Under the pieces are notes generated by a model. The model saw only the letters and a program-made list of their open reading frames with translations. It was not told the DNA's origin and did not search any database. Both the position numbers and the translations under genes were made by a program. A stretch of DNA of 64,000 nucleotides from Devosia sp. SD17-2 (lineage in GTDB: Bacteria; Pseudomonadota; Alphaproteobacteria; Rhizobiales; Devosiaceae). The DNA lies in contig NZ_CP104002.1 of assembly GCF_029201565.1 (NCBI RefSeq), forward strand, positions 3,489,001 through 3,553,000. Reading direction: 5' to 3'. Below are positions 16,860 to 26,660 of this stretch, piece by piece (the stretch's first letter is position 1; every line of letters begins with the position of its first letter).

Positions 16860-19580
16860 ATGGATGAACTCTGGACGACATTGCCCAATGCGCGCCGCGT
16901 TCTGCAACATGCACAGGACGCGCGTCCGGCATGGCTGTGGTCGCAGGATGGCCAGCAGCTGCTCTGGGCCAATGACGCGGCCGGGCTGTTCCTTGCCAAA
17001 ATAAAGAAGCATGGGCTGAAGCGCGCCGAGCCGGCCGTACCGATCAAGGGACAGATCGCGCGCATCATCCGACTGGGGTCATCCGGCCGCACGAGCCTGG
17101 CGCGTATTCAGTTCCGCGCGGGCGAAAAGCCTGTGTCGGCAACCTGTGCCACGACGCCTCTCGCCTGGGCGAACGACGAAGTCGCGCTGCTGATCGTAGG
17201 CGTCGACGCGATCGATTCTGACATTCTTTCGGCATACCGCGCCGAACAAGGGCCGGTCGACGAGCCGGCGGCAGAGGGTGCAGCCGAACCAGCAGACGCG
17301 ACCGGGATGGATGCTCTCGCAGCCGAAATGGTGGCGATCGAGGCAGAAGTGACTGCGGCCGAGGTCAAAGCCGAAACGCAGGCTGAGCCTGAAGCCGAGC
17401 CAGAAGCCGAGGTGGTTCCTGAAGCGGAAGCTGCGGTAGAGGCTGAGGTTGAGCCCGCGGCGGAGCAGTTTGCCGAGGAGTTGGACGAGGCGGAAACGCC
17501 AATTGGTGGCGATATTGCCGGCGACAATGCCTATGTCCGTGAGCTCCAGAACTGGCAGGATGCCGACGCCGAGACCGCTTACGACGCTGGCTCCAGCGTA
17601 GCTGACGTCGCTGAAACAACTGCGCCTGGAGAAGGCGATGACTTGCCGGCAGTGGAGCCTGAAGCGCAGACCGAAACAGGTGCCGCTCCGGAAGCTATCG
17701 CTCCCCTGGAAATTGTTGCGCGGACGGAGCTCGCTGTCTCGGCAGAAAATGCGGAACCGGACCGCCGTCTGTTCCGCAGCCTCAGCCAGCTGGTTGATCG
17801 GCTTGCCGCCGACGAACAGCTCTACACGCCGCTGACCGAAGCCGATGACGAGGCTCCTGCGCCCGCTGTCGACGTGCCTTCGCCCGAAGGTTTGCCAGAG
17901 GTCGCGCCGAGCGTTCTCTACAAGCTCGTGGGCCGGGGTTTCCGACCCGACGTCGAGACCACGCTTCCAGCCGCCGACGACGTCACGCCGCCTGCCGAGG
18001 CCGTTGCGCTCAGCGCCGCTCCGGCCGATCCGGAAATCGTCGAGCGGGTGTCGCGCTATAATTTTGACGAGCTGTCGCGCATTCTCAATGACAGGGTCGG
18101 AGACCGGGTTGGCCAGGGTGAAGTCACCCCGACGCCCCCTGCCCCGCCGGCCAATCTGCAGCCTGCCAATGGCGGCGCGCTGGTGAGCATCAGCGGAGAG
18201 ACCCTGGTGCTGAACCGGTTGCCGCTCGGGATCCTGGTCTTCCGCGACCAGCAGATCCTGTTCGCCAATCGCGCCATTACCGAGATGATGGGCTACGACA
18301 GCGTCGAGAGCCTGCGTCAGGCTGGCCTTGCCGCCGTGTTCCCGGGATCGGGTTCGGATCAGGAAGCTGGGCCGATCAATCATATCGTGCAGCGCGACGG
18401 CACGCTTGTGCCGGTGACGGCGCGTTTGCAGTCAATGTCCTGGCAGGGTCGTCCGGCGCTGATGCTTTCGGCCAGTTCGACCGAAGTCCGCACAGGGCAC
18501 GAGGACGCCGTCCGCGCCTTCGCCCAGGGATTGGCCGAATTGCGTGACGATGGCTTTTTTGAAGCCAGCCGCAGCGGCATGATCAGCAACGCCAACGGGG
18601 TGGCGACCGCTCTGCTCGGACAGGGCAAGTCGATCCTAGGACAGGTGCTGACGAACTATATCAGCGAAGACGAGGCGCTCTCGCTGCGCTCTTTCCTCGA
18701 ACGGCCAGCGCGCTTTGCCGAAACCGAGCGTCCCTCGCTTGGCCTGCGCAGTGCCGACGGCCAGTCGGATATCCAGATTTTCACGCAGGGCCAGGCAGGC
18801 ATCGTCAGCGGCTATTTCGGCTTCGTGCGTCCGCGCACCGCCATGCCGCGGCAGCTCCTGACCACCCAGACCGATCTCGATCCTGCCCTTCTGGCACGGA
18901 TCAGCCGGGGCGTTCGCCGACCACTCAATACGATTATCGGCTTTGCCGAACTGCTGCGCACCGAGAGCTTCGATGCCGAGCGCTTCGACAGCTACGCGCA
19001 GGATATTGCGTTGGCGGGCCACGACATCGCCGCGCTGGTGACAGAGCTCGACGATTATGCGCGGCTGCGCGAGGGGCGTTACCTGCCCCAGCGCGCCAGC
19101 CTTGATCTGACTGAGCTGCTGGAAAGCTGCGTGCTGCGCATTCGCAACCAGGCCAATGGCGCCCGGGTGCTGCTGCGCAACGCCATTTCGGAGACCCTGC
19201 CCAGGGTCACGGCCGATCGGGCGTCGCTCACCCAGGCGGTGCTCAATCTTCTGGCCAGTGCCATCGACCAGAGCCCGACGGGCGGCGCAGTGGTGATTTC
19301 GGCGCAGCGGCTCGACGATGGCGGGATCGCCATCCATGTCCGGGACAGTTCCAACCACGCACTCGACATGGCGGAGCGATTCGTCGTGTTCCGGGATGGC
19401 CAGAGCGTGCAGGGGAAATCGCTGAGCCCGGTGCGTTCGAGCGTCGGACTTGCCCTCACCCGGTCCCTTCTCGCGGTCAACGCGGTGTCCCTGTCAGTCG
19501 ACCCCGCGGGTCGCAGCGGGGTCCTGTTCAGCCTCAAAGTGCCGGCAGATCTTGTTGACCACGATACAGACGCTCCATAA
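16860..19580 (+). CDS. Large PAS-domain protein with a degenerate histidine-kinase module
   Basis: A 906-residue, probably cytoplasmic protein. An N-terminal PAS-like segment (PAWLWSQDGQQLLWANDAA) is followed by an acidic Ala/Glu-rich linker of roughly residues 125-310. A clear PAS domain lies near 445-520 (LPLGILVFRDQQILFANRAI). The C-terminal third resembles HisKA plus HATPase. However, the H-box reads RISRGVRRPLNTIIGFAEL, with Arg683 where the phospho-acceptor His should be. The N-box region NLLASAIDQSP lacks the usual Asn pair, and the DxGxG box is replaced by RDSSNH. It therefore looks like a pseudokinase that senses a signal and scaffolds another kinase, as DivL does. That role is inference. 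Confidence 0.8.
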   Translation: MDELWTTLPNARRVLQHAQDARPAWLWSQDGQQLLWANDAAGLFLAKIKKHGLKRAEPAVPIKGQIARIIRLGSSGRTSLARIQFRAGEKPVSATCATTPLAWANDEVALLIVGVDAIDSDILSAYRAEQGPVDEPAAEGAAEPADATGMDALAAEMVAIEAEVTAAEVKAETQAEPEAEPEAEVVPEAEAAVEAEVEPAAEQFAEELDEAETPIGGDIAGDNAYVRELQNWQDADAETAYDAGSSVADVAETTAPGEGDDLPAVEPEAQTETGAAPEAIAPLEIVARTELAVSAENAEPDRRLFRSLSQLVDRLAADEQLYTPLTEADDEAPAPAVDVPSPEGLPEVAPSVLYKLVGRGFRPDVETTLPAADDVTPPAEAVALSAAPADPEIVERVSRYNFDELSRILNDRVGDRVGQGEVTPTPPAPPANLQPANGGALVSISGETLVLNRLPLGILVFRDQQILFANRAITEMMGYDSVESLRQAGLAAVFPGSGSDQEAGPINHIVQRDGTLVPVTARLQSMSWQGRPALMLSASSTEVRTGHEDAVRAFAQGLAELRDDGFFEASRSGMISNANGVATALLGQGKSILGQVLTNYISEDEALSLRSFLERPARFAETERPSLGLRSADGQSDIQIFTQGQAGIVSGYFGFVRPRTAMPRQLLTTQTDLDPALLARISRGVRRPLNTIIGFAELLRTESFDAERFDSYAQDIALAGHDIAALVTELDDYARLREGRYLPQRASLDLTELLESCVLRIRNQANGARVLLRNAISETLPRVTADRASLTQAVLNLLASAIDQSPTGGAVVISAQRLDDGGIAIHVRDSSNHALDMAERFVVFRDGQSVQGKSLSPVRSSVGLALTRSLLAVNAVSLSVDPAGRSGVLFSLKVPADLVDHDTDAP

Positions 19581-19749
19581 AGCGGCTCAATTGTCCCGTT
19601 CCGGCGGTGAATTGGGCTTGAGGGATAAACTTGCCCTTCAAAGGCCCAATGGGCGAAAAGTTTAATACGCTAGACGGGTGCGCTGAAAAGCCAGTTTGCC
19701 TATACCTAGGCCCGAGGTGCGAACGGGCCTCGCCTTCTGGGAGACCATA

Positions 19750-21228
19750 ATGATATCGACGAAGTCCCTTGCGCTGGCTGCGGCCGGCCTGATGCTGGCC
19801 ACCGGAATTTCCTACGCACAGTCTACCGAGGTGCGGATCGGGGTGGCGCTGGAGCCACCGGCACTCGACCCGACGGCCGGCGCGGCAGAAGCGATCGACG
19901 TGGTCGTCTACCAGAATATCTTCGAGGGCCTCGTGCGCATCGACCAGACCGGCGCTGTGCAGCCCGGGCTGGCGAGCAGCTGGACGATTTCCGACGACGG
20001 ACTGACTTATCGCTTCAGCCTCGTCGACGGGGTGACGTTCCATGACGGTACGCCTTTCGACGCGGAAGACGTCAAGTTCACCTTCGACAGGCTGCTGGCC
20101 GATGACAGCGTCAATGCGCAGAAGGCGCTCTACACGCCGATCGAGTCGGTTACGGTCGTCGATGCACAGACGGTGGAGTTCACCCTGTCGCGTCCGGACG
20201 GGCTACTGCTGTTCAATCTTGGACGTGGCGACGCGGTGATCGTTGCCCCGGAGAGCGCCGAGAGCAACGCCAATGAACCGATCGGCACCGGCCCCTTCGC
20301 CTTTGTGCAGTGGGATCGCGGCAGCCGGGTGATTCTCGAGCAGTATGGCCCCTATTGGGGCGAGAAGCCGGCGCTCACCAAGGCAAGCTATGTGTTCATC
20401 GGCGACACGGCGACCATGACCAATGCGCTGCTGGCCGGCGACATTGACGGCACCAATAATTTCGCGCCCGAAGCGCTGGCCGTCTTCGAAGGCAATCCGC
20501 AGTTCAACGTGCTGGTCGGTTCCACCGAGGGCGAAACCATCTTGGCCACCAACAATGCCAAGGCGCCGTTCGACAAGCTCGAGGTGCGCCAGGCCATGGC
20601 CCATGCACTCAACCGCAAGGACATTATCGAGGGCGCGACCTATGGCTATGGGGTGCCGATCGGCACGCATTTCGCCCCGCATAACCCTGATTATCTCGAC
20701 CTGACGAATACCTATCCCTACGACACGGCGGCGGCCAAGACCCTCTTGGCGGACGCTGGTTTCCCTGATGGATTCTCGGCGACCCTCAAGCTGCCGCCGC
20801 TCAACTACGCGCAGCTTTCGGGCCAGATCATCGCCAGCGAGTTCGCAAAGATCGGCATCAAGCTTGAGCTGATCAACATGGAATGGGCGCCGTGGCTGGA
20901 AGATGTCTTTGCCAACAAGGACTTCGACCTCACCATCATCAGCCATGTGGAACCGTTCGACATTGGCATTTATGCCAATCCCGACTACTACTTCGGCTAC
21001 AACAACCCCGAAGTTCAGGCGCTGAACGAGACGCTCAATGCCACGACCGACGAAGCACAGCGCAAGGTCCTGGCCCAGCAGATCCAGACCATCATCGCCG
21101 AGGATGCCGTCAACGGCTATCTCTTCGAGCTGCCGCAGACTGGCGTGTGGAACGCCAAGCTCGAGGGCATGTGGCAGAATGCGCCGGTCGAAGGCGTGGT
21201 ACTGCGCGATATCCACTGGGTGCAATAA
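19750..21228 (+). CDS. Peptide/nickel-type ABC transporter substrate-binding protein (SBP_bac_5)
   Basis: A 492-residue periplasmic binding protein. I start it at the ATG at 19750, which opens a signal peptide (MISTKSLALAAAGLMLATG, cleavage after SYAQ). The mature part begins VRIGVALEPPALDP and shows the family signatures FEGLVRID, VTFHDGTPFDAEDVKFTFDR and GTGPFAFVQWDRGS. Class C binding proteins of this type carry oligopeptides, dipeptides, nickel chelates or glycosides; the ligand is not readable. It is the first gene of a four-gene importer operon and would deliver substrate to the two permeases downstream. Confidence 0.95.
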   Translation: MISTKSLALAAAGLMLATGISYAQSTEVRIGVALEPPALDPTAGAAEAIDVVVYQNIFEGLVRIDQTGAVQPGLASSWTISDDGLTYRFSLVDGVTFHDGTPFDAEDVKFTFDRLLADDSVNAQKALYTPIESVTVVDAQTVEFTLSRPDGLLLFNLGRGDAVIVAPESAESNANEPIGTGPFAFVQWDRGSRVILEQYGPYWGEKPALTKASYVFIGDTATMTNALLAGDIDGTNNFAPEALAVFEGNPQFNVLVGSTEGETILATNNAKAPFDKLEVRQAMAHALNRKDIIEGATYGYGVPIGTHFAPHNPDYLDLTNTYPYDTAAAKTLLADAGFPDGFSATLKLPPLNYAQLSGQIIASEFAKIGIKLELINMEWAPWLEDVFANKDFDLTIISHVEPFDIGIYANPDYYFGYNNPEVQALNETLNATTDEAQRKVLAQQIQTIIAEDAVNGYLFELPQTGVWNAKLEGMWQNAPVEGVVLRDIHWVQ

Positions 21229-21309
21229 CGCCAGACGCTTTTTCGCGGGCCGGGGGGGTGAGTGCACCCCCGGCCTTCTTTGCAGCCCCACCCCTGCACG
21301 AGGTGGCCG

Positions 21310-22260
21310 GTGATCTCCTATTTCGCAAAGCGGCTCGCTGAGTTCGCGGTGACCCTGCTGATCGCGGCAGTGGTCATTTTCGTGCTGCTCGATCTGCTGC
21401 CCGGCGACCCTGCCCGTTTCATCCTTGGCATTAATGCCAGCGACGATGCGCTGGCGGCGCTGCGCCTGCAGATGGGGCTCGACACCCCTGCCCCGGCGCG
21501 CTTTGCCAATTGGGTGTTCGGCATGCTGCAGGGCGACTTCGGCATGTCGCATACGCAGCGTCAGCCGGTCGCCAAGTTGATCATGGATCGGATGGCGGTG
21601 ACCATGCCGCTGACCATCTTTGCCATGGTGGTGTCGATGGTCATCGGACTGCCGCTCGGCATCATGGCGGCGCGTCGCCGTGGCAAGCCGCTCGACACCG
21701 CAGTCATGGTGCTCGCCCAGGGAGGCCTGGCCATCCCCAATTTCTGGTTCGGCATGCTGCTGACCCTGTTGTTTGCGGTGACGCTGCGCTGGCTGCCCAC
21801 AGGCGGGCTCATCCCCTGGCACGAGAATTTCTGGCTGGCCGCACGCGGGCTGATCCTGCCCGGTCTGGCGCTGGCCTTGCCGCAGGCCGCCATTCTCGCC
21901 CGCGTCATGCGCACGGCGCTGGTCGATGTAGCGAGCCAGGACTATATCCGCACCGCCCGCGCCAAGGGCATGACCTTCGGCGAGGCGATCTGGCGGCATG
22001 GCGTGCGCAATGCGCTGCTGCCGGTGCTGACCATACTCGGCCTCCAGTTCGCCTATCTCATCGCCGGCACGATCATCGTCGAGAATGTGTTCTTCCTGCC
22101 CGGGCTCGGACGCCTGATCGCAACCGCGATTTCGGAGCGGGACCTGACGCTGGTGCGTAGTGCGACCATTGTGCTGGTGCTGGCGGTCAGCCTCACCATG
22201 CTGCTGGTGGACCTCGCCTATGGGCTGGTCGATCCGCGCCTGCGGGAGCGGCGGACATGA
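21310..22260 (+). CDS. ABC transporter permease, DppB/OppB type
   Basis: A 316-residue inner-membrane protein. I choose GTG at 21310 (VISYFAKRLAEFAVTLL), because the longer frame upstream adds a proline-rich non-membrane stretch. It begins with the TM1 pattern of DppB, continues with LLPGDPARFILG, and has the EAA-loop signature RTARAKGMTFGEAIWRHGVR that docks on the ATPase. It ends overlapping the next permease by 4 bp (ATGA). It would pair with the 22257-23093 product to form the translocation pore. Confidence 0.94.
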   Translation: MISYFAKRLAEFAVTLLIAAVVIFVLLDLLPGDPARFILGINASDDALAALRLQMGLDTPAPARFANWVFGMLQGDFGMSHTQRQPVAKLIMDRMAVTMPLTIFAMVVSMVIGLPLGIMAARRRGKPLDTAVMVLAQGGLAIPNFWFGMLLTLLFAVTLRWLPTGGLIPWHENFWLAARGLILPGLALALPQAAILARVMRTALVDVASQDYIRTARAKGMTFGEAIWRHGVRNALLPVLTILGLQFAYLIAGTIIVENVFFLPGLGRLIATAISERDLTLVRSATIVLVLAVSLTMLLVDLAYGLVDPRLRERRT

Positions 22261-23093
22261 GCTGGCAGCGGATCAAGGACCACCCGAGCCTGATGCTGGG
22301 GCTGGCGGCGACGACCCTCTTTGCCATTCTGGGGCTGGTGTCGCTGTTCTGGACGCCCTATCCGATCGGCGACATTGCCATTTCGCGCCGTTTCATGGGC
22401 CCGGATGCTGCGCACTGGCTGGGCACGGACCACCTCGGGCGCGATCTCTTCTCGCTGATCATGTCAGGCACGCTGGTGAGCTTTACCGTCGGCGCAGCTG
22501 CCGTCGCCATCGGCATTGGTATCGGTGTACCGATGGGGCTGGCTGCGGCCATGTGGGGCGGCCCGGTGGAATGGGTGGTGCTGCGCATCTCCGACCTCGC
22601 CTTTGCCTTCCCCTCTGTGGTCATCGCCATTCTCATCGCCACGCTGATGGGGCCCGGCACGGTCAATGCCGTTGTTGCCATCGGCATTTTCAACATTCCG
22701 GTGTTTGCGCGGGTGGCGCGCGGCGGTGCGCTGGCGCTGTCCTCGCTCGATTATCTCGGCGCAGCGCGGCTGGCCGGGATGGGACGCGCCGAGATTGCCG
22801 CGCGCCATATCCTGCCCAACATCATGAGCCTCATCATCGTGCAGGGCACGATCCAGCTGTCGCTGGGCATTTTGGCTGAGGCGGGTCTCTCCTATATCGG
22901 GCTGGGCACACAACCGCCGGCCACCAGCCTCGGGCTGATGCTGAACGATGCGCAAAGCCTCTCCCTTATCCATCCCTGGCTGAGCCTCCTGCCGGGGATC
23001 GCCATCGTGCTCATCGTGATCGCTCTCAATATCGCCGGAGACGGGCTGCGCGACGCGCTTGATCCGCGCCTGCGCCGGCAGGAGCTGTCATGA
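22257..23093 (+). CDS. ABC transporter permease, DppC/OppC type
   Basis: A 278-residue inner-membrane protein with about six helices. It has the DppC hallmark near the N-terminus, AHWLGTDHLGRDLFS, and the EAA loop GAARLAGMGRAEIAARHILP. It ends with the typical GDGLRDALDPRLR. The start overlaps the upstream permease by 4 bp and the stop overlaps the ATPase gene by 4 bp, so the three are probably translationally coupled. Confidence 0.95.
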   Translation: MSWQRIKDHPSLMLGLAATTLFAILGLVSLFWTPYPIGDIAISRRFMGPDAAHWLGTDHLGRDLFSLIMSGTLVSFTVGAAAVAIGIGIGVPMGLAAAMWGGPVEWVVLRISDLAFAFPSVVIAILIATLMGPGTVNAVVAIGIFNIPVFARVARGGALALSSLDYLGAARLAGMGRAEIAARHILPNIMSLIIVQGTIQLSLGILAEAGLSYIGLGTQPPATSLGLMLNDAQSLSLIHPWLSLLPGIAIVLIVIALNIAGDGLRDALDPRLRRQELS

Positions 23094-24655
23094 CAAAGCC
23101 CCTGGTCGAGATTTCAGACCTGACGATTTCCTTCGGCGGCCGGCCGGCCCTCGCGGGGCTATCGCTCGCGATCGAAGCCGGCGAGCGTTTCGGCATTATC
23201 GGGGAAAGCGGCTCGGGCAAATCGCTGACAGCGCTTGCCATCGCCGGACTGCTGCCGGAGACGGCCGAAGTCAGTGGCAAAATCGCCTTTGATGGCGCCC
23301 CACTTCCCACTGACGAGCGCGTGCTGGCTCGCCTGCGCGGCAAGCGCGTCGGCATGGTCTTTCAGGAGCCGATGACGGCGCTCAACCCGCTCTTGCGCGT
23401 TGGCGAGCAGATCGAGGAAGCCATGCGGCTGGTGAGCGCCAGCACGGAGCCTCTGGCCCAACTTGCCGACCTTCTCGCAGAAGTGGGGCTTGAACCCCGC
23501 CACGCCGATCGCTTCCCCCACCAGCTCTCGGGCGGGCAGCGCCAGCGGGTGATGATCGCCATGGCCTTGGCCAGCAAACCGGACCTGATGATCGCCGACG
23601 AGCCCACATCGGCGCTCGATGTCATCACCCAGCGGACGGTGCTCGATCTGATCCTCGAGATCTGCAAGCGCCGGCACATGACGCTCCTGTTCATCAGCCA
23701 TGACATTCGTGCCGTCGCGGCGCTGTGTGAGCGGATCGCCGTGCTGCATCGGGGCAAACTGGTTGAAATGGGGCCCACGCACGAAGTGCTGCAGGCGCCG
23801 CGCGAGGCCTATACGCGAAAACTCGTCGCCGCGACGCGCGTTGAAGCCAGGCAGCGGCAGGATCTGGCGACGACGCAACCGATCCTCAAGGTTGAAAACC
23901 TCATCCGCGATTTCGGACGGGGATGGTTTCAGTGGGGCGAGCAGCCGCTGCGGGCGGTCAATGCCGTGGATTTCTCCATCCATGAAGGCGAATGCCTGGC
24001 CTTGGTTGGCCCGTCTGGCTGCGGCAAGACCACTTTGGGGCGGATCATCGTCGGGCTGGACACAGCGACCTCGGGGCGGCTTGAGTTTCAGGGCAAGGCC
24101 TATCGCGGCGCTGACCTGCCGGCGGGATTGCGGGCTGACCTCTCCTTCGTCTTCCAGGACCCGTTCAGCAGTTTCAATCCGCGGCTCACCATTGGCCAAT
24201 CGCTGGGCGAGCCCTTGCGCCTGCTCCCCAAAATGGCGCCGATCGAGCGCCACGCGCGGCTGGAGGAGGCGATCCTCTCCGTGGGTCTGGAGCCGGCCAT
24301 GCTGGAGCGCTATCCGCATGAGTTTTCCGGCGGGCAGCGCCAGCGCCTTGCCATCGCCCGGGCGATGGTGACGCGGCCACGCCTTGTGGTGCTCGACGAG
24401 CCCGTGTCGGCGCTGGACGTGTCAGTGCGCGGGGATGTGCTGGATCTCCTGGCGCGGCTGCAGGCCGACCATAACCTGACCTATCTCATCATCAGCCACG
24501 ACCTCGATATGATCGCGGCTATGGCCGATCGGGTGCTGGTGATGGAAGCAGGCAGGATTGTCGAGGAAGGCACCCCGGATGCGCTGTTCGCGCACCCGAA
24601 GCACAAGCTGACGCAGGCCCTGATGGCGGCCCGTCTGCCGGAAATCGTGGCCTGA
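23090..24655 (+). CDS. ABC transporter ATP-binding protein, fused double ATPase (DppD-DppF type)
   Basis: A 521-residue cytoplasmic protein containing two complete nucleotide-binding domains. Domain 1 has Walker A GESGSGKS, signature LSGGQRQR, and Walker B LMIADEPTSALD. Domain 2 begins near residue 265 and has GPSGCGKTT, FSGGQRQR and LVVLDEPVSALD. The fused arrangement resembles YejF and GsiA and replaces separate DppD and DppF subunits. It completes the importer started at 19750, so all parts (binding protein, two permeases, ATPase) are present. Confidence 0.96.
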   Translation: MTKPLVEISDLTISFGGRPALAGLSLAIEAGERFGIIGESGSGKSLTALAIAGLLPETAEVSGKIAFDGAPLPTDERVLARLRGKRVGMVFQEPMTALNPLLRVGEQIEEAMRLVSASTEPLAQLADLLAEVGLEPRHADRFPHQLSGGQRQRVMIAMALASKPDLMIADEPTSALDVITQRTVLDLILEICKRRHMTLLFISHDIRAVAALCERIAVLHRGKLVEMGPTHEVLQAPREAYTRKLVAATRVEARQRQDLATTQPILKVENLIRDFGRGWFQWGEQPLRAVNAVDFSIHEGECLALVGPSGCGKTTLGRIIVGLDTATSGRLEFQGKAYRGADLPAGLRADLSFVFQDPFSSFNPRLTIGQSLGEPLRLLPKMAPIERHARLEEAILSVGLEPAMLERYPHEFSGGQRQRLAIARAMVTRPRLVVLDEPVSALDVSVRGDVLDLLARLQADHNLTYLIISHDLDMIAAMADRVLVMEAGRIVEEGTPDALFAHPKHKLTQALMAARLPEIVA

Positions 24656-24664
24656 AGCGCCCGA

Positions 24665-25249
24665 CTAGCTGGCCTTGTGCAGCCGATAGGCGACACCGGC
24701 AAAGCCGGCGATGACCATGGGCATGGCTTCCATCATCTCGTCGTACTCGGCCCATTCCTGTTCGCCGGCAGTTTCATCGGGGCCGGCATCGGGGGAGGAG
24801 AGCATGAGCGCCGTGGCGAGACCGAGGGCCGCTTCGCCGCGCTCGCCCTGACTTTCGGTGTCGCGCAGCAGGGCGTCCCAAGCGTCAAAGCGCAGCAGCA
24901 TGGCTTGCTGGAAACCAGAGATCCAGACCTGCCAGATGACCTCTTCGGTCTCTTCATCGACCTCGAACAGCGGGGCGTAATTGTCGTCGGCCAGTTCCTG
25001 CTCGGTCTCGGCAAGGCGAGCTTCGATCAGGCCGGCCAGCTCTTCATTGCCGCTCTTGAGGACACCGCGCTCGTCGGCCAGCCATTCGAACGGCCACCAT
25101 TCGTCGCGCGAGATTGGCTCGGGGCTGACAGCGAGGCCGCAGAGAAAGCCGTCGAGCTCAGCCAGCAGCATGGCATCAGGCCCGGCTTCCGCCAGCAGCT
25201 CTTCCAGCCGCTGCAGGGACTGGGGCAGTTCAGTCAGTTCTGAAGTCAT
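24665..25249 (-). CDS. UPF0149 (YecA/YgfB-like) family protein
   Basis: A 194-residue acidic protein. I use the ATG at 25249 (MTSELTELPQSL), since the upstream 55 codons are not protein-like. The N-terminal LLAELDGFLCGLAVSPEPI matches the UPF0149 signature, and the central acidic region leads to VIWQVWISGFQQAM. The C-terminal SEC-type zinc-binding motif found in some YecA proteins is absent. Function is not established. It lies convergent to the ABC importer with only 9 bp between stop codons and 47 bp downstream of the beta-glucosidase gene. Confidence 0.85.
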   Translation of the reverse strand: MTSELTELPQSLQRLEELLAEAGPDAMLLAELDGFLCGLAVSPEPISRDEWWPFEWLADERGVLKSGNEELAGLIEARLAETEQELADDNYAPLFEVDEETEEVIWQVWISGFQQAMLLRFDAWDALLRDTESQGERGEAALGLATALMLSSPDAGPDETAGEQEWAEYDEMMEAMPMVIAGFAGVAYRLHKAS

Positions 25250-25296
25250 GGGTGCGGTCCGCGCCTTGGTACAGGTTTGGCGCGGACCATACACGC

Positions 25297-26610
25297 TTAG
25301 CGCGAATTGTGCAGCAGGCCCTGGAAAGATCTGTAACTTGCCTTGGGCGTTCGTTTTTGCGTGGCGTAGTCGACATGGACGAGGCCGAAGCGCTTGTTGT
25401 AGCCCTCGGCCCATTCGTAGTTGTCGAGCAGCGACCAGGCAAAATAGCCGCGCACATCGGCGCCTGCGGCCCTGGCGGCGAGCACGGCCTTGAGGTGGTC
25501 GTCGTAATATCTGACGCGGCGCGGATCATTGTCGCCCTCGACCTCGGCCATGCCGTTCTCGGTGACATATACCGGGATTTTCGTGTAGTCGCTGGAGACG
25601 CGGACGAGCAGGTCGGAAAGACCCTGGGGATAGATTTCCCAGCCGATATCGGTCTTTTCGAGCGGACCCTTGATCTGCTCCACGGGGCGACCGGGCTGGG
25701 TGGAGGCCTTGTAGAGTCCGCGGGTGTAGTAGTTGATCCCGAGCCAGTCCAGCGGGCGGGAGACGACGTCCATGTCCGCCTGGTAATTGGCCGGCAGATA
25801 GGGCTCAAGCCATTTGGTAAGCACCTCCGGGTACTTACCCTTGAAGACGCCGTCGAGATACCAGCGGTTGAACTGGGCATCCCCGAAGTCACCGGCGGCC
25901 TGATCCTCGGGACTGTCGGAGGCGGGCTCGGACTTTTCGAGGTTGAGCACAATGCCGAGATTTTTCGTGCCGGTGGCGCGCAGCGCGTCGATGGCGGCGC
26001 CGTGGGCGAAAAGCACATGGTGCATGGCGCGGGCAGCGGCGCGGAGGTCGCGATAGCCGGGGGCGTGGACGCCAAGGAAGTGGCTGAGAAAGGCGACGCA
26101 CCAAGGTTCGTTGATGGTGGCCGTGGCGGTCAGCCGATCGCCGAATTTTCCGCCAATCAGGGTGGCGTAGTCGGCGAACCAATTGGCGATGTCGCGGTTC
26201 ATCCAGCCGCCACGATCCTGCAGGGTCGAGGGCAGATCCCAGTGATAGAGCGTGGCATAGGGCTTGAGGCCACGCTCGAGCATGCCGTCGATCAGGCGAT
26301 CATAAAAGTCGACGCCCTTCTGGTTTACTGGGCCCGTCCCTTCCGGGATCAAACGCGGCCAGGCGAAGGAAAAGCGGTAGGCGTCAAAGCCGCCGTCGCG
26401 GATGAGGTCGAGGTCGGCGGGCCAAAGCTCGTAGTGGTTGCAGGCGTCGCGGCCGGTATCGCCATTGTGGACGTTGCCGGGGGTAGCGGAGAAGCTGTCC
26501 CAGATCGACTGGCCACGGCCATCGCCCTGCCCGCCTTCGATCTGATAGGCGGCAGTCGCTACGCCAAAGGTGAAGTCGGGACCGAAATCCCGCCGGTCGA
26601 ATGAAAACAT
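25297..26610 (-). CDS. GH1 beta-glucosidase
   Basis: A 437-residue cytoplasmic retaining glycosidase that releases glucose from cellobiose and other beta-glucosides. The acid/base Glu is in ATINEPWCVAF near residue 167 and the nucleophile Glu is in VYVTENGMAEV near 351. The N-terminus has the standard DFTFGVATAAYQIEGG, and the C-terminal SLLDNYEWAEGYNKRFGLV motif for substrate recognition is complete. A GAGGGG ribosome-binding site precedes the ATG. Tandem repeats just upstream (26661-26700) suggest control by a sugar-responsive repressor, though no such regulator gene is adjacent. Confidence 0.96.
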   Translation of the reverse strand: MFSFDRRDFGPDFTFGVATAAYQIEGGQGDGRGQSIWDSFSATPGNVHNGDTGRDACNHYELWPADLDLIRDGGFDAYRFSFAWPRLIPEGTGPVNQKGVDFYDRLIDGMLERGLKPYATLYHWDLPSTLQDRGGWMNRDIANWFADYATLIGGKFGDRLTATATINEPWCVAFLSHFLGVHAPGYRDLRAAARAMHHVLFAHGAAIDALRATGTKNLGIVLNLEKSEPASDSPEDQAAGDFGDAQFNRWYLDGVFKGKYPEVLTKWLEPYLPANYQADMDVVSRPLDWLGINYYTRGLYKASTQPGRPVEQIKGPLEKTDIGWEIYPQGLSDLLVRVSSDYTKIPVYVTENGMAEVEGDNDPRRVRYYDDHLKAVLAARAAGADVRGYFAWSLLDNYEWAEGYNKRFGLVHVDYATQKRTPKASYRSFQGLLHNSR

Positions 26611-26660
26611 GGATCCCCTCCAGGGCAGCTTGTGCCAATTGGGGAGACCCGATAGCCCGC

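Noticed and set aside
20203..21999. 598-codon minus-strand frame opposite the ABC binding protein and permease
   Set aside because: It spans two convincing genes on the other strand and is rich in Arg, His and Gln with no domain pattern.
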